Below, piece by piece: positions 14,993 to 24,203 of a stretch of DNA of 64,000 nucleotides. How positions within the stretch are numbered: position 1 is the stretch's first letter; each line of letters starts with the position of its first letter. The notes below the pieces were generated by a model, which did not search any database, was not told the DNA's origin, and saw only the letters and a list, made by a program, of their open reading frames with translations. Both the position numbers and the translations under genes were made by a program. The stretch comes from a virus: positions 1-64,000 of the IMG/VR virus record IMGVR_UViG_3300003771_000090; one strand, written 5' to 3'.

Positions 14993-15666
14993 GCCAAGAC
15001 ACGATTTCGGAAACGGCCGAGAAGATCTGCCGGGCGCTGGTGGGCGATGCGCGAAAGGTAGATTGCGACATCATCGAGAGCCACATCCGGGAAATGATTG
15101 TCACCCACCCCTCCGACAGTGCAGAGACGCGCGGGCCAGCAAAGAAAGATTGGCTTAACGGATGGCGGGAAGCAATCGAGCAACTTCCAGTAAGTCGAGA
15201 CGCCGCCCCAGCAGCGACGCGGGCACAGGGGGCGGGGACACTCACGACCGAACTCATTCGTAAGATCAGTGCGTTCTACGACCCTAACGTGCGCAATTTC
15301 GTAATGAGTGGGCTCGAACAGGCCCGCGCCATTCTCGCCGCCCCGGCCCAAGGGGAGCAGGATGGCGAATCGCTCACACAGGAAGGCGACAAGCGCCTGA
15401 TGGACATGCTGATGCAGGCTTTCGGTACCAGCCACCAGGCTATCGACGATCTGGCCGCGCTGATCCTCCGCGCCAATGCGATCTGCCGTGACGTGGCGCG
15501 GTACCGGTGGCTTGAGAAGCGATGCGAGAACGGTCTCGGGTTGAGCTATGGGGCGCATTCGGATGCGGTCAGAGCATGGTTTGTTCGGTTCCCGGTCCTT
15601 GAATCCGGCGTGGGAATGCCACTGGGCGAGGCCATCGACGCCGCCATGAAGGGGGAGAAGGCATGA
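14989..15666 (+). CDS. Hypothetical phage protein (225 aa)
   Basis: Two helical segments separated by an Ala/Gly-rich linker; the C-terminal part (RDVARYRWLEKRC and GEAIDAAMKGEKA) is a recurrent phage ending that also occurs in Ead-like proteins. Coupled to both neighbours. Function unknown. Confidence 0.6.
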   Translation: MSQDTISETAEKICRALVGDARKVDCDIIESHIREMIVTHPSDSAETRGPAKKDWLNGWREAIEQLPVSRDAAPAATRAQGAGTLTTELIRKISAFYDPNVRNFVMSGLEQARAILAAPAQGEQDGESLTQEGDKRLMDMLMQAFGTSHQAIDDLAALILRANAICRDVARYRWLEKRCENGLGLSYGAHSDAVRAWFVRFPVLESGVGMPLGEAIDAAMKGEKA

Positions 15667-16052
15667 GCGCAGTATCGGAAGCCCAGCTCCGCGCCGAGTT
15701 CGAGCGCCAGCACGCCGGCCGGAACCTCAAGCAGCACTGTCTACGCGGCACCTATGTTGCATCGCAGATCGCTGCTCTGTGGAACCAGCACCGGCGCACC
15801 GCCGCCTGGATGGAGTCTCGTGCGGCCCTATCCCGTGCGGATCGCGTGCCGGCCAGCGGGCAATGGGTGGACGACTGGAACCGCTTGGCGTCCCCCGCAG
15901 TGCAGGAGGCCTTCGTGCGCGACTGCTGTGCCGGCATGTCGAAGCCAACCGAATGGGGCCAGCAGACCATGGACTTCATGACGTTCGCGCTGAAAATGTA
16001 CCAAGCCGGCTGGGCTGCGGCCCAGCAAGCCACCACAACGGAGAGACCATGA
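15663..16052 (+). CDS. Hypothetical phage protein (129 aa)
   Basis: A helical protein with conserved-looking Trp residues (AALWNQHRRTAAWMESRAAL, YQAGWAAAQQA). The YQAGW-AA pattern is common at the ends of phage early proteins of this operon type. Overlaps both neighbours by four bases. Function unknown. Confidence 0.6.
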   Translation: MSAVSEAQLRAEFERQHAGRNLKQHCLRGTYVASQIAALWNQHRRTAAWMESRAALSRADRVPASGQWVDDWNRLASPAVQEAFVRDCCAGMSKPTEWGQQTMDFMTFALKMYQAGWAAAQQATTTERP

Positions 16053-16234
16053 ACGACGCACAGGAACAACTCGGACAGGTAATCGATCGCCTGGACGCTA
16101 TCGGCCACGCCCTGCAGATCCCGATGCCGGCGCAGATGCATGTCCAGAGCCTCAAGGCGGTGATTCCCGAGTTGGTGAGTGAGGCCAAGGCCGCTTTCGT
16201 CAGAGCGACTGGCGAGAATCCGTGGGCCTGCTGA
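16049..16234 (+). CDS. Hypothetical phage protein (61 aa)
   Basis: A short amphipathic helical protein, last member of the coupled rightward early chain. A 68-base gap with a change in composition follows. No family recognised. Confidence 0.6.
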   Translation: MNDAQEQLGQVIDRLDAIGHALQIPMPAQMHVQSLKAVIPELVSEAKAAFVRATGENPWAC

Positions 16235-16302
16235 GGCGGCGAAGGTGTGTCCGGGGCGCGTGACAGGCATACTTACGCCATCTCGCGCTACCAGGAACTT
16301 CT

Positions 16303-16956
16303 ATGAAAGTGGGTAACTCCGTCCGCAAGGCTATTGACGATTGGGAAGCCAAGGAATACGAGTCGGCGATGTTGCATGCCTGCAATGCTATCGATGGGAC
16401 TGCCAAGAAGGCATATCCCAATGCAGATGTCGGCAACAAGAAGCGATTTACCGACTTTCTTCGAGGCAACTATGCGATCCTCGGCCCGATGGGTCTGCCG
16501 CAGATCGACATCGTGAGGCAGCGGTTCCATGTCCCAATTGGTGGGAAAGCTACAACGGCAGACGGCATTCCGGATCTCGCCGACGTCATCTATGGGGTTC
16601 ACCGATGCACTCATGGGCATGGCGATGAGCTGCCAGAGGGCTTTGAGCTGATGCCGGATGCTGCAGGGCCGGCTGGGTACACTAGGGTCAGATTTGATCC
16701 TGGGGCCGTTAGGCTTAGTGACCGCATAATCTTTGCCCTGATTGCCGTCGCAGTGCTTTCTCCGCATAACCGTGATCAGCACGTTCCGGCCGGTTATCAC
16801 CTCACATTTGGCAGTGCGGCCATCCGATTGGAGATCAACGAATGGTGGGGGCGAAGCGCTGATTTCGGCGAAGTCCTCGCTTTGGATCCAAGTATTTCCG
16901 TCAACATCGACTTTTCGAAAGTGCTGGATGAATGGGCGGCGAAAACATCTTCTTGA
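16303..16956 (+). CDS. HEPN-like accessory (moron) protein
   Basis: A 217-residue protein not coupled to its neighbours, lower in GC, and followed by a hairpin and a terminator, the usual features of an independently expressed phage accessory gene. The helical N-terminus (SAMLHACNAIDGTAKKAYP) and an Arg101-x4-His106 motif (RCTHGH) match the RNase signature of HEPN domains, which occur in abortive-infection and toxin systems. Function as a defence or toxin gene is inferred. Confidence 0.55.
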   Translation: MKVGNSVRKAIDDWEAKEYESAMLHACNAIDGTAKKAYPNADVGNKKRFTDFLRGNYAILGPMGLPQIDIVRQRFHVPIGGKATTADGIPDLADVIYGVHRCTHGHGDELPEGFELMPDAAGPAGYTRVRFDPGAVRLSDRIIFALIAVAVLSPHNRDQHVPAGYHLTFGSAAIRLEINEWWGRSADFGEVLALDPSISVNIDFSKVLDEWAAKTSS

Positions 16957-16958
16957 CC

Positions 16959-16979
16959 TTTCGACATTTTGTGTCGAAA
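16959..16979. repeat. Perfect hairpin after the HEPN-like gene
   Basis: TTTCGACA (16959-16966) and TGTCGAAA (16972-16979) form an 8-base stem with a five-base loop, starting three bases after the stop codon. It may be an mRNA 3' hairpin or weak terminator. Confidence 0.5.
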
Positions 16980-17015
16980 ATAGGCCTCATTCTGATACAC
17001 CGCAGAATTGCCCCC

Positions 17016-17048
17016 AAAGCCCGCTAAGCGAAAGCCAGCGGGCTTTTT
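17016..17048 (+). terminator. Rho-independent terminator closing the early/moron region
   Basis: AAAGCCCGCT and AGCGGGCTTT form a strong 10-base stem with an 11-base loop followed by further T residues. It separates the early and accessory genes from the packaging module. Confidence 0.85.
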
Positions 17049-17181
17049 GCATTGGTGCATCGGGTTTGTAGTACCCCAATTCCGCTGTCCCGTCTGTCTC
17101 CTCCCGGTAGTTGCCTCGGGTTTGGGTATGCCGGCCGCTGGCCGCCGTACCCGTTTCTTCTTCATGCTGTTGGATCTCACC

Positions 17182-17439
17182 ATGATGCCTCCCATCAATA
17201 CCAAGCACACCAATGTCGTGCTGGGAGCGCCAGCGGACTGGGACCCAGCAGTGCATGGTCAGTGCATTGGCCTGCCTGCGCACCGTGACCCATCCACTGG
17301 GCTATGGCATTCGTTCTGGCAGCCCACTGAGCAGGACATCGCAAACATCCTGGCAGGCTCACCTATCAGGCTGACCGTCTTCAGCGGTTCGCATCCGCCT
17401 GTGTCCATCTCTGTCACTGACGGACTCGGCGAGGTGTGA
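17182..17439 (+). CDS. Hypothetical protein preceding the HNH gene (85 aa)
   Basis: The start at 17182 (MMPPINTKHTNVVLGAPADW) is chosen because the longer frame runs through the terminator at 17016-17048. The protein is beta-rich with conserved-looking HGQCIGLPAHRD and LWHSFWQPTEQD segments. It stands one base before the packaging HNH gene. Function unknown. Confidence 0.55.
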   Translation: MMPPINTKHTNVVLGAPADWDPAVHGQCIGLPAHRDPSTGLWHSFWQPTEQDIANILAGSPIRLTVFSGSHPPVSISVTDGLGEV

Positions 17440-17440
17440 C

Positions 17441-17782
17441 ATGGAAGGAAAGAAGCGAGGCAAGCTGGCGATGCTCGGTACCAGGCTAGCCATGGCGCAG
17501 CCTAGGACCACATCCGTGGCCCCGACCCAGAGCGAGCAGCGCATGACTGGTCGTCGGCTGCAGGCGCGGCGTGAGCGCGTGTGGACCAATGATCCAGCGT
17601 GCGCTGAGTGCGGTCGCGTGACTGAGTATCCGTCTGGCTTCGAGCTGGACCACAAGGTGCCGCTGCATCAGGGCGGTGCTGACACGGAAGCGAACTGCCA
17701 GGTGCTGTGCTCAGGCCCCGACGGGTGCCACGCTCGCAAGACGGCTCGCGACCTCGGGCATAGGGGTCGTCAACGACGATAA
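17441..17782 (+). CDS. HNH endonuclease of the packaging module
   Basis: A 113-residue HNH protein with Cys54-x2-Cys57, the DH pair (Asp70-His71) in ELDHKVPLHQGG, Asn85, and CH at 96-97, the classic HNH/zinc layout. HNH proteins beside terminase genes in HK97-like phages are needed with the terminase for cos cleavage. It lies just upstream of a candidate cos region and the small terminase. Confidence 0.88.
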   Translation: MEGKKRGKLAMLGTRLAMAQPRTTSVAPTQSEQRMTGRRLQARRERVWTNDPACAECGRVTEYPSGFELDHKVPLHQGGADTEANCQVLCSGPDGCHARKTARDLGHRGRQRR

Positions 17783-18047
17783 ATGTGGCGTTTGCGGCGC
17801 TGCGAAGGGCCGCGAAGGGCATCAAGGCGCACAAATCGCATGAGGGGAGGGGGCGGTCGAATCTCTGGCGGTCTTATGGCCGGAAACCACACGTTCTCTC
17901 ACGCGCAGAAAATTTCCCCTCCCATGGAATTTGTTAATGGGCTTAACACGGCGACCACGTTAAGAAATCGGCGCAAACCGTTGAGCGCAAACGGTAAACG
18001 TCCCCCGAGATGTTTAACTTTTGGCCCGCGTTGAGCGGGGTTTCAAC
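17783..18047. other. Non-coding packaging region, candidate cos
   Basis: No convincing gene lies here. It contains a G-rich motif GAGGGGAGGGGGCGG (17842-17856) leading into TCGAATCTCTGG, the type of sequence seen near cohesive ends of HNH-encoding phages, and a direct repeat GCGCAAAC (17971 and 17985, 14 bases apart). A cos and terminase-binding role is inferred from position. Confidence 0.4.
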
Positions 18048-18545
18048 ATGGCTCTGACCGGCAAGAAGCAGAAGTTTGCCGCGGCCAAAGGCAAGGGCAT
18101 GTCCAACAAGGACGCCGCGATCGAGGCGGGGTATAGCCCCGCGTCGGCGGGGGCGGCCGGCTCACGCTTGGCGAAGGATCCGGATGTCTTGGCCGCCTTG
18201 GATCGCAAGGCCAAGGTCAGGGCGGTGAAGAAGGTGCCGCCTGCGAAAGAGGGGTCCCCGCCGAAATCCAGGCCGGCCGCAGATGCGCCCAAGCCCAAGT
18301 TCGACCTTGCTACGGCACTGTCGCACAGCGATCCGAAAGCGTTTCTCCTGGCGGCGATGAATGACATCGAGCTGGAACCTCGCCAGCGCATCGAGGCGGC
18401 CAAGACGTTGATGCCGTTCATGCACCAGAAGCTTGGCGAGGGCGGCAAGAAGGACCAGCAGGCGGCGGAAGCCAAGAAGGCAGCCAGTCGATTTGCTCCG
18501 GCCGCACCACCTAAGGTGGTCGCGGCCGGAGGCAAGAAGGTGTGA
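18048..18545 (+). CDS. terS: Terminase small subunit
   Basis: A 165-residue protein. The N-terminal KKQKFAAAKGKGMSNKDAAI and GYSPASAGAAGSRLAKDP segments are the HTH DNA-recognition part of small terminases (Terminase_2 type). A Lys/Pro-rich linker leads to a helical oligomerisation and TerL-binding part. It directly precedes the large subunit with a GTGA overlap. Confidence 0.85.
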   Translation: MALTGKKQKFAAAKGKGMSNKDAAIEAGYSPASAGAAGSRLAKDPDVLAALDRKAKVRAVKKVPPAKEGSPPKSRPAADAPKPKFDLATALSHSDPKAFLLAAMNDIELEPRQRIEAAKTLMPFMHQKLGEGGKKDQQAAEAKKAASRFAPAAPPKVVAAGGKKV

Positions 18546-20200
18546 ATATGGAATGGTCGACTGCATGCACGGACTGGGAGTCCAGGCTGGTAGAGCGGCG
18601 GTCGATCATCCCTGCGCCCATCTTCCCGGAAGAGGCCGAGCGTGCCCTGGCGATCTTCAAGGAACTGCGCGTCGTCGATCTGCCTGGCAAGCCGACCTTT
18701 GGCGAGTGCAGCGAACAGTGGGTGTTCGATTACGTGGCGGCGATCTTCGGCGGTTACGAATCGGACACCGGCAAGCAGCTCATCCGCGAGTACGGACTGC
18801 TGATCAGCAAGAAAAACACGAAGTCGACCATCGCGGCCGGCATCATGCTGACGGCGCTGATCTTGTGCTGGCGCGATGAGGAAGAGCATCTGATCCTCGC
18901 GCCGACCAAGGAAGTCGCGGACAACAGTTTCAAGCCGGCCGCCAGCATGGTGCGCGAGGATGAGGAGCTCGCGGCCCTGTTCCACATTCAGGACCACATC
19001 CGGACTATCACGCATCGCGTGAACCGGAACAGTCTGAAGGTGGTTGCGGCAGACACGGACACCGTATCCGGGAAAAAGTCCGGCAAGGTGCTGGTGGACG
19101 AGCTCTGGCTCTTCGGTAAGCGGGCCAATGCCAGTGCCATGTTCATGGAAGCGCTGGGCGGCCAGGTGTCGCGCGACGAAGGTTGGGTGATCTATCTGAC
19201 CACACAGTCCGACGATTCCCCCGCCGGCGTGTTCAAAGAGAAGCTGGACTACTGGCGAGACGTCCGCGACGGGAAGATCGTCGATCCCAAGACGCTGCCG
19301 GTCCTTTACGAGTTCCCGCAGCGGCTGATCGACGCCAAAGCCTATCTGGATCCGCAGTATTTCTACGTCACGAACCCGAATATCGGCCGATCTGTCAGCG
19401 CTGAGTGGCTGGAAGACCAGCTGCGGAAAGTCCTGCAGAAGACGGATGGAACCCTACAGCAATTCCTGGCCAAGCACCTCAACGTCGAAATCGGCTTGAA
19501 TCTCCGGTCGGACCGATGGTCGGGTGCCGATTTCTGGATTGTCCAGACTGACCGCCGCCTGGTGATGGAAGACATCTTCGACCGCTCGGAGGTGATAACG
19601 GCAGGGATCGACGGTGGGGGGCTCGATGACTTGCTGGGCGCCGGTTTGATCGGACGTGAGCGTCGCACTGGGAACTGGTTGCATTGGGGGAAAGCCTGGG
19701 CGCACAAATCCGTGCTGGCCCGCCGCAAGACTGAGGCACCGCGCTTCCGCGATTTCGAGAGCGACTGCGATCTGATGATCGTCGAGCAATTGGGTGAGGA
19801 CGTTGACGACCTCACTTCAATCATGGCGAAGGTCTACGCCAGTGGGCTACTGGAAAAAATCGGCGTTGACCCTAGCGGTGTCAATTTCGACGACGAGCTG
19901 GTCACCGCCGGCATCCCGGCAGAGATGCTGATAGGCATTTCGCAGGGGTGGAAGCTCGGCGGCACCATCAAGACGGTTGAGCGGAAGCTGGCCGAGGGCA
20001 CGTTCTGGCATGCCGGACGGCCAATGATGGCCTGGTGCGTTGGTAACGCGAAAGTCGAGCAGCGTGCCAACGGCATCCTGATCACGAAGCAGGCGAGCGG
20101 AACGGCCAAGATCGACCCACTGATGGCGCTGCTGAACGCGGCGCACCTCATGAGCCTGAACCCCGGCCCCAAGGGTCGGTCCTTCTGGGACACAGCATGA
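18542..20200 (+). CDS. terL: Terminase large subunit
   Basis: A 552-residue packaging motor of the HK97 class. The deviant Walker A SKKNTKST (89-96) lies in the N-terminal ATPase, with Walker B VLVDELW (183-189). The C-terminal nuclease domain has an acidic strand (ITAGIDGGG) and conserved Asp residues. It translocates DNA into the prohead and cuts at cos. The GTG at 18542 is coupled to the small subunit; the ATG at 18548 is an alternative start. Confidence 0.93.
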   Translation: MNMEWSTACTDWESRLVERRSIIPAPIFPEEAERALAIFKELRVVDLPGKPTFGECSEQWVFDYVAAIFGGYESDTGKQLIREYGLLISKKNTKSTIAAGIMLTALILCWRDEEEHLILAPTKEVADNSFKPAASMVREDEELAALFHIQDHIRTITHRVNRNSLKVVAADTDTVSGKKSGKVLVDELWLFGKRANASAMFMEALGGQVSRDEGWVIYLTTQSDDSPAGVFKEKLDYWRDVRDGKIVDPKTLPVLYEFPQRLIDAKAYLDPQYFYVTNPNIGRSVSAEWLEDQLRKVLQKTDGTLQQFLAKHLNVEIGLNLRSDRWSGADFWIVQTDRRLVMEDIFDRSEVITAGIDGGGLDDLLGAGLIGRERRTGNWLHWGKAWAHKSVLARRKTEAPRFRDFESDCDLMIVEQLGEDVDDLTSIMAKVYASGLLEKIGVDPSGVNFDDELVTAGIPAEMLIGISQGWKLGGTIKTVERKLAEGTFWHAGRPMMAWCVGNAKVEQRANGILITKQASGTAKIDPLMALLNAAHLMSLNPGPKGRSFWDTA

Positions 20201-20388
20201 AGCGACTGAAAGAGATCCTGACGCGCGCCGGATCGTTGGCCATTTCCTGGGTTCCGGATGCGGTAATGGTCGCTGGCGCCAGTGCAATTTCCTACGGTGC
20301 CTGGCAGATCTACGAGCCGGCAGGTTCTATTGTTGGCGGTGCACTGGCGCTCACAGGTGGCGTGTTGTTGGCGAGGAGCGCGAAATAA
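20197..20388 (+). CDS. Small membrane protein between terminase and portal
   Basis: 63 residues with two hydrophobic stretches (VMVAGASAISYGAWQIY and GGALALTGGVLLA). It overlaps both neighbours. Such tiny membrane proteins occur between terL and portal in related phages; role unknown. Confidence 0.6.
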   Translation: MKRLKEILTRAGSLAISWVPDAVMVAGASAISYGAWQIYEPAGSIVGGALALTGGVLLARSAK

Positions 20389-21605
20389 TGGGATTCCTTG
20401 CTAAGGCGGTCAGCGAGCGAAAAGCGACTGAGCTGACCTATGACCAGATCGCAGGCCTGATTGACGGCGTTGGCGGCGGCAAGATTGCTGGTGTTGTCGT
20501 CACTGACAAGACGGCACTACAGGTGGCCACCGTCCTTGCCTGCGTCAAGGCGATTGCGGACGGCTGCGCCACGCCAAACCTGCACGTCTACCGTGAGACG
20601 AAGGACGGCGGCCGTGAGAAGGCCACGAACATTCCTGAGTATCGACTCTTGTCGCGCCGCCCGAACGAGTGGCAGACATCGTTCGAGTGGCGACGTCAGA
20701 TGACAGTGCATGCGGCGCTGACTGGCACCGGCCTGTCTATCAAGGTGCGGGGCGACAACCGACGCGTGCGTGAGTTGATCCCGATCGAGCCAGGCCAGTG
20801 GGATGTCCGTCGCGTCTCGCGATACGAGGTGCGGTATCGATGTTGGGATCAGTGGGGCATGATCGGCGAGTTCGAGCCGGATGATGTTTTCGTCATCAAC
20901 GGCCTGCAATGGGACTGGCTGAAGAGCATGAATGCCGTAATGCTGGCCCGATCCGCGATCGGTCTAGCGATTGCGACGGAGAAGAGCCAGGCGTCCATGC
21001 ACGCCAATGGACTTCGGCCCAGCGGCACCTACTCCGTGACAGGCACCCTGGATCCGGAGCAGCACGAGCGCCTGACCGCGTGGATCAAGCGAAAGGCTGG
21101 CCCGGAGAACGCTGGAACGCCACTGGTCCTCGACCGTGACGCGAAATGGTTCAACACCGGTCTGTCCGGTGTGGACGCACAAAGCGTGGAGACGCGGCGG
21201 CTGCAGGTAGAGGAAATCTGTCGCAGCTACGGCGTTTTCCCAATCATGGTCGGCCATTCGGACAAGACGGCGACGTTTGCTAGTTCGGAAGCGTTCTTCG
21301 CCGCGCACGTCAAGCATACGTTGGCGCCCTGGCACCGCACTTGGTGCCAGCGCATGGACGAAATGCTCCTCGATGGCTCCGGCCCGCTCTATGCGGAATT
21401 TGACGTCCGGTACCTGATGGCGGGCTCCATGAAGGACCGAGCAGTTTGGGCTCGGACTATGGCCGAGATGGGCATCTACACCCGGAACGAGATTCGAGAT
21501 GAGGACGGCAAGGAACCCCTGCCGGGCCTCGATGAGCCCCTGACGCCGCTAAACATGACGCGCGGCAACCCGCAAGGAACCAACGATGAAACGGGCAATG
21601 CTTGA
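20388..21605 (+). CDS. HK97-type portal protein
   Basis: A 405-residue protein. The regions ALQVATVLACVKAIADGCAT, LLSRRPNEWQTSFEW and RLQVEEICRSYGVFPIMVGH are hallmark stretches of the HK97 gp3 portal family, whose dodecamer forms the DNA gate of the capsid. It overlaps the protease by 20 bases. Confidence 0.92.
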   Translation: MGFLAKAVSERKATELTYDQIAGLIDGVGGGKIAGVVVTDKTALQVATVLACVKAIADGCATPNLHVYRETKDGGREKATNIPEYRLLSRRPNEWQTSFEWRRQMTVHAALTGTGLSIKVRGDNRRVRELIPIEPGQWDVRRVSRYEVRYRCWDQWGMIGEFEPDDVFVINGLQWDWLKSMNAVMLARSAIGLAIATEKSQASMHANGLRPSGTYSVTGTLDPEQHERLTAWIKRKAGPENAGTPLVLDRDAKWFNTGLSGVDAQSVETRRLQVEEICRSYGVFPIMVGHSDKTATFASSEAFFAAHVKHTLAPWHRTWCQRMDEMLLDGSGPLYAEFDVRYLMAGSMKDRAVWARTMAEMGIYTRNEIRDEDGKEPLPGLDEPLTPLNMTRGNPQGTNDETGNA

Positions 21606-22278
21606 GTGTCGCAACGCACCAGGTGGTCGCGAAGTGCGCAACGTCGCGCTTCAGATCAAAGCCATCTCCGATGATGGAACGATCGAGGGCTACGGGTCGG
21701 TGTTCGGCGTACGTGACAACTACGACGATGTCATCGCAAAGGGCGCGTTCGCTGGCAGTCTGACCCTGCATAAGTCGGAAGGAACGATGCCGGCCATGCT
21801 CTGGCAGCATGATCCGAACGAGCCGATCGGAGTGTGGTCGGAAATGTCCGAGGATGACCGTGGCCTGCTCGTCAAGGGGAAGCTCGCCCTTGAGACGACT
21901 CGCGGTAAGGAGGCCTACGCGCTGCTGAAGCTCGGTGCCATCTCCGGCCTGTCGATTGGCTTTATGTCCAAACAGTGGACGTACGACCGCGAAACCGACG
22001 TCCGCACGCTTACCGAGATTGACCTGTGGGAAGTCTCGATGGTTACGTTCCCGGCCAATGAGAAGGCCCGGATCACCAACGTCAAGGCTGCATCGGAAGA
22101 CCTTGCAGCCCCGAAAGATGCTGAGCGAATCCTGCGTGATGCCGGATTCAGCAAAGCCGACGCGACGGCATTTGTGTCGCGCGTCATGCAGATGGGAGAA
22201 GAGCGGAGGGATTCCGCGGATTCGACCGTGCAGGCAATGAAGGCCGCCCAGCGGCTGTTGTCCTCCCTTAACTCCTGA
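21586..22278 (+). CDS. HK97 prohead protease
   Basis: A 230-residue serine protease of the herpesvirus-assemblin/U35 type. Catalytic candidates are His75 in MLWQHDPNEPIG, Ser123 in ISGLSIGF and Glu149 in DLWEVSMVTFPAN. It cleaves the delta domain of the capsid protein during maturation. The downstream capsid gene follows after 12 bases. Confidence 0.92.
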   Translation: MKRAMLECRNAPGGREVRNVALQIKAISDDGTIEGYGSVFGVRDNYDDVIAKGAFAGSLTLHKSEGTMPAMLWQHDPNEPIGVWSEMSEDDRGLLVKGKLALETTRGKEAYALLKLGAISGLSIGFMSKQWTYDRETDVRTLTEIDLWEVSMVTFPANEKARITNVKAASEDLAAPKDAERILRDAGFSKADATAFVSRVMQMGEERRDSADSTVQAMKAAQRLLSSLNS

Positions 22279-22290
22279 AATAGGTACACC

Positions 22291-23679
22291 ATGAACCAAA
22301 TGCACCGCGATTTCGGCGCGTTCCGCGCCAAGATGCTGGCCCTGACCGCCATCGGCATGATTGCCACGCTCCAGCTGCGCGACGATCCGACCATCAAGTC
22401 GGTAGCCGATGCAATCGATGCGATCGGTAAGGCCTTCGATGAGTACAAGAAGACCAACGACCAGCGTATCGAGGCCATCAAGAAGGGCCAGTCCACGGAT
22501 GCGCTGGACGCCAAGCTCGCCAAGATGGACGAGCACATGAATGGCCTGTCCGATCAAAAGGGCCGGCTGGAGAGGCTGGAGGCAAAGTTGGCCCGCCCGG
22601 GCGCGCTGCCGAGCGGTGGACGTCAGGACGACGAGACACCCGAGGTCGCTGAGTATCGCGAAGCACTTGCCAACTGGATCCGCAAGTCGAACGACATCGA
22701 TCGTGAGGCGCGGCTGAAGGAGACGATTGGCGCGATCACCGCAAAGTCCAACGGCAATCAACTGGAGCGGCGCGCCGCCCAGGTGATCACCTCGACCGGT
22801 TCGGCCGGTGGCTTCGCGCTCCCGGAGATCATCGAACGCCAGATCGCACGCCTGACGGTGGATATTTCGCCGATCCGCCAGCTGGCGACTGTCCGTACGG
22901 TGGGCAGCCCCGACTACAAGGAACTGATTGACATCGGGGGCGCCGCATTTGAATGGCTGGGCGAAGGCGACACCCGCAACCAGACGAATACGTCGGATCT
23001 GGCGGAAGTCGCGCCGACCTTCGGCATGGCATCGGCCAAGCCGCAGGCGTCGGAAGAGTCGCTGGACGACCTGTTCTTTGATGTCGAGAGTTGGCTGATC
23101 CAGACGGCGTCCGAGGCAATTGGCCAGGGTGAGGGGGCGGCGTTTATCAACGGCAACGGCACCAAGAAGCCCACCGGCATCCTGGCGGGCCCGGCTCCGG
23201 TGGCGACCGCCGATTCCACGCGCGCCTTTGGCACCCTCCAGTACGTGGCATCGGCCCAGGCCGCAGCACTGCCCACTTCGGCCGACGTGTTCTACGACCT
23301 GGTGTACTCGCTGCGCGCGCGCTACCGCAACAACGCAAACTGGCTGACGAGCAAGCTGGTGCTGGCCGCGATGCGCAAGTACAAGGACTCGACCGGTCAG
23401 TATCTGTGGCAGCCGTCTGTGGCAGCCGGCCAACCGTCGATGTTCATGGGCTACGGCGTGACCGAGGCCGAAGACATGCCGGCTGTGGCGGCCAACGCAT
23501 TCCCCGTCGCGTTCGGTGACTTCAAGGAGGGCTATCTGATCGTTGACCGCGTGGGCATGCGTATCACCCGCGATGAGATCACCACGCCTGGCTTCGTGAA
23601 GTTCTACGTGCGCAAGCGCGTGGGCGGCAAGCTCCGCAACACCCAGGCCATCAAGCTGCTGAAGGTCGCAGCCTCCTGA
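22291..23679 (+). CDS. HK97-fold major capsid protein with N-terminal delta domain
   Basis: A 462-residue protein. Residues 1-130 form a coiled-coil scaffold segment (EYKKTNDQRIEAIKKGQS) expected to be removed by the protease. The HK97 core begins near ITSTGSAGGFALPEIIERQ and continues with LATVRTVGSPDYKELIDIGG and the C-terminal RVGGKLRNTQAIKLLKVA. It forms the icosahedral shell. Confidence 0.93.
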   Translation: MNQMHRDFGAFRAKMLALTAIGMIATLQLRDDPTIKSVADAIDAIGKAFDEYKKTNDQRIEAIKKGQSTDALDAKLAKMDEHMNGLSDQKGRLERLEAKLARPGALPSGGRQDDETPEVAEYREALANWIRKSNDIDREARLKETIGAITAKSNGNQLERRAAQVITSTGSAGGFALPEIIERQIARLTVDISPIRQLATVRTVGSPDYKELIDIGGAAFEWLGEGDTRNQTNTSDLAEVAPTFGMASAKPQASEESLDDLFFDVESWLIQTASEAIGQGEGAAFINGNGTKKPTGILAGPAPVATADSTRAFGTLQYVASAQAAALPTSADVFYDLVYSLRARYRNNANWLTSKLVLAAMRKYKDSTGQYLWQPSVAAGQPSMFMGYGVTEAEDMPAVAANAFPVAFGDFKEGYLIVDRVGMRITRDEITTPGFVKFYVRKRVGGKLRNTQAIKLLKVAAS

Positions 23680-23709
23680 TCGACCCCGATCGAATGACCT
23701 GAACCGCAC

Positions 23710-23731
23710 GGCGGCCTTGTAGTAGGCCGCC
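23710..23731. repeat. Hairpin after the capsid gene
   Basis: GGCGGCC (23710-23716) and GGCCGCC (23725-23731) form a 7-base stem with an 8-base loop, without a T tract. It may attenuate transcription or protect the abundant capsid mRNA. Confidence 0.5.
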
Positions 23732-23747
23732 GCGCACGGAGAACTTC

Positions 23748-24200
23748 ATGAAACTCATTGCATTGCAGGACTTCAAGTGGGCCCACCGCGGCTGCATCGT
23801 CGAGGAATTCGAGAAGGGTCAGGAAATCCATACGGATGACCAGGATCTGATCGATGTATCCCGGCGCGAGGGTTGGGCCGAGGATGGCGACGCGGCTGAC
23901 CGTGCGCGGGAGGAGGCTGCCGTCGCCGCTCGTGCGGCTGCTGATGCCGAGGCGAAGGCAAAGGCGGAAGCCGCAGCCCGCGAAGCCGCCGAAGCGGAGG
24001 CACGGGCTAAGGCAGCAGCAGAGGCGGAAGCTGCCGAAAAGGCGAGGGTGGAAGCCGAAGCTGCTGAAAAGGCCAAGGCCGATGCAGAAGCCGCTGAGAA
24101 AGCAAAGGCTGAGGCAGAAGCCGCCGCCAAGGACGCTGAAGAAAAGGCCAACAAGCCTGCCGATAACAAGGCGCGCAAGGCCGCACCGGAGAACAAGTAA
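23748..24200 (+). CDS. Ala/Glu/Lys-rich coiled-coil structural protein
   Basis: Residues 1-45 form a folded DUF7210-like start (MKLIALQDFKWAHRG). Residues 60-140 are heptad-like repeats of EAEAAEKAK type, a long helical rod. Placed between capsid and connector genes, it may be a head decoration or accessory protein. The exact role is unknown. Confidence 0.65.
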   Translation: MKLIALQDFKWAHRGCIVEEFEKGQEIHTDDQDLIDVSRREGWAEDGDAADRAREEAAVAARAAADAEAKAKAEAAAREAAEAEARAKAAAEAEAAEKARVEAEAAEKAKADAEAAEKAKAEAEAAAKDAEEKANKPADNKARKAAPENK

Positions 24201-24203
24201 GCC

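Noticed and set aside
21457-23709. 750-codon minus-strand ORF opposite protease and capsid genes
   Set aside because: Antisense shadow of strongly coding head genes; the His/Arg/Gly-rich composition is an artefact of GC-rich codon bias.
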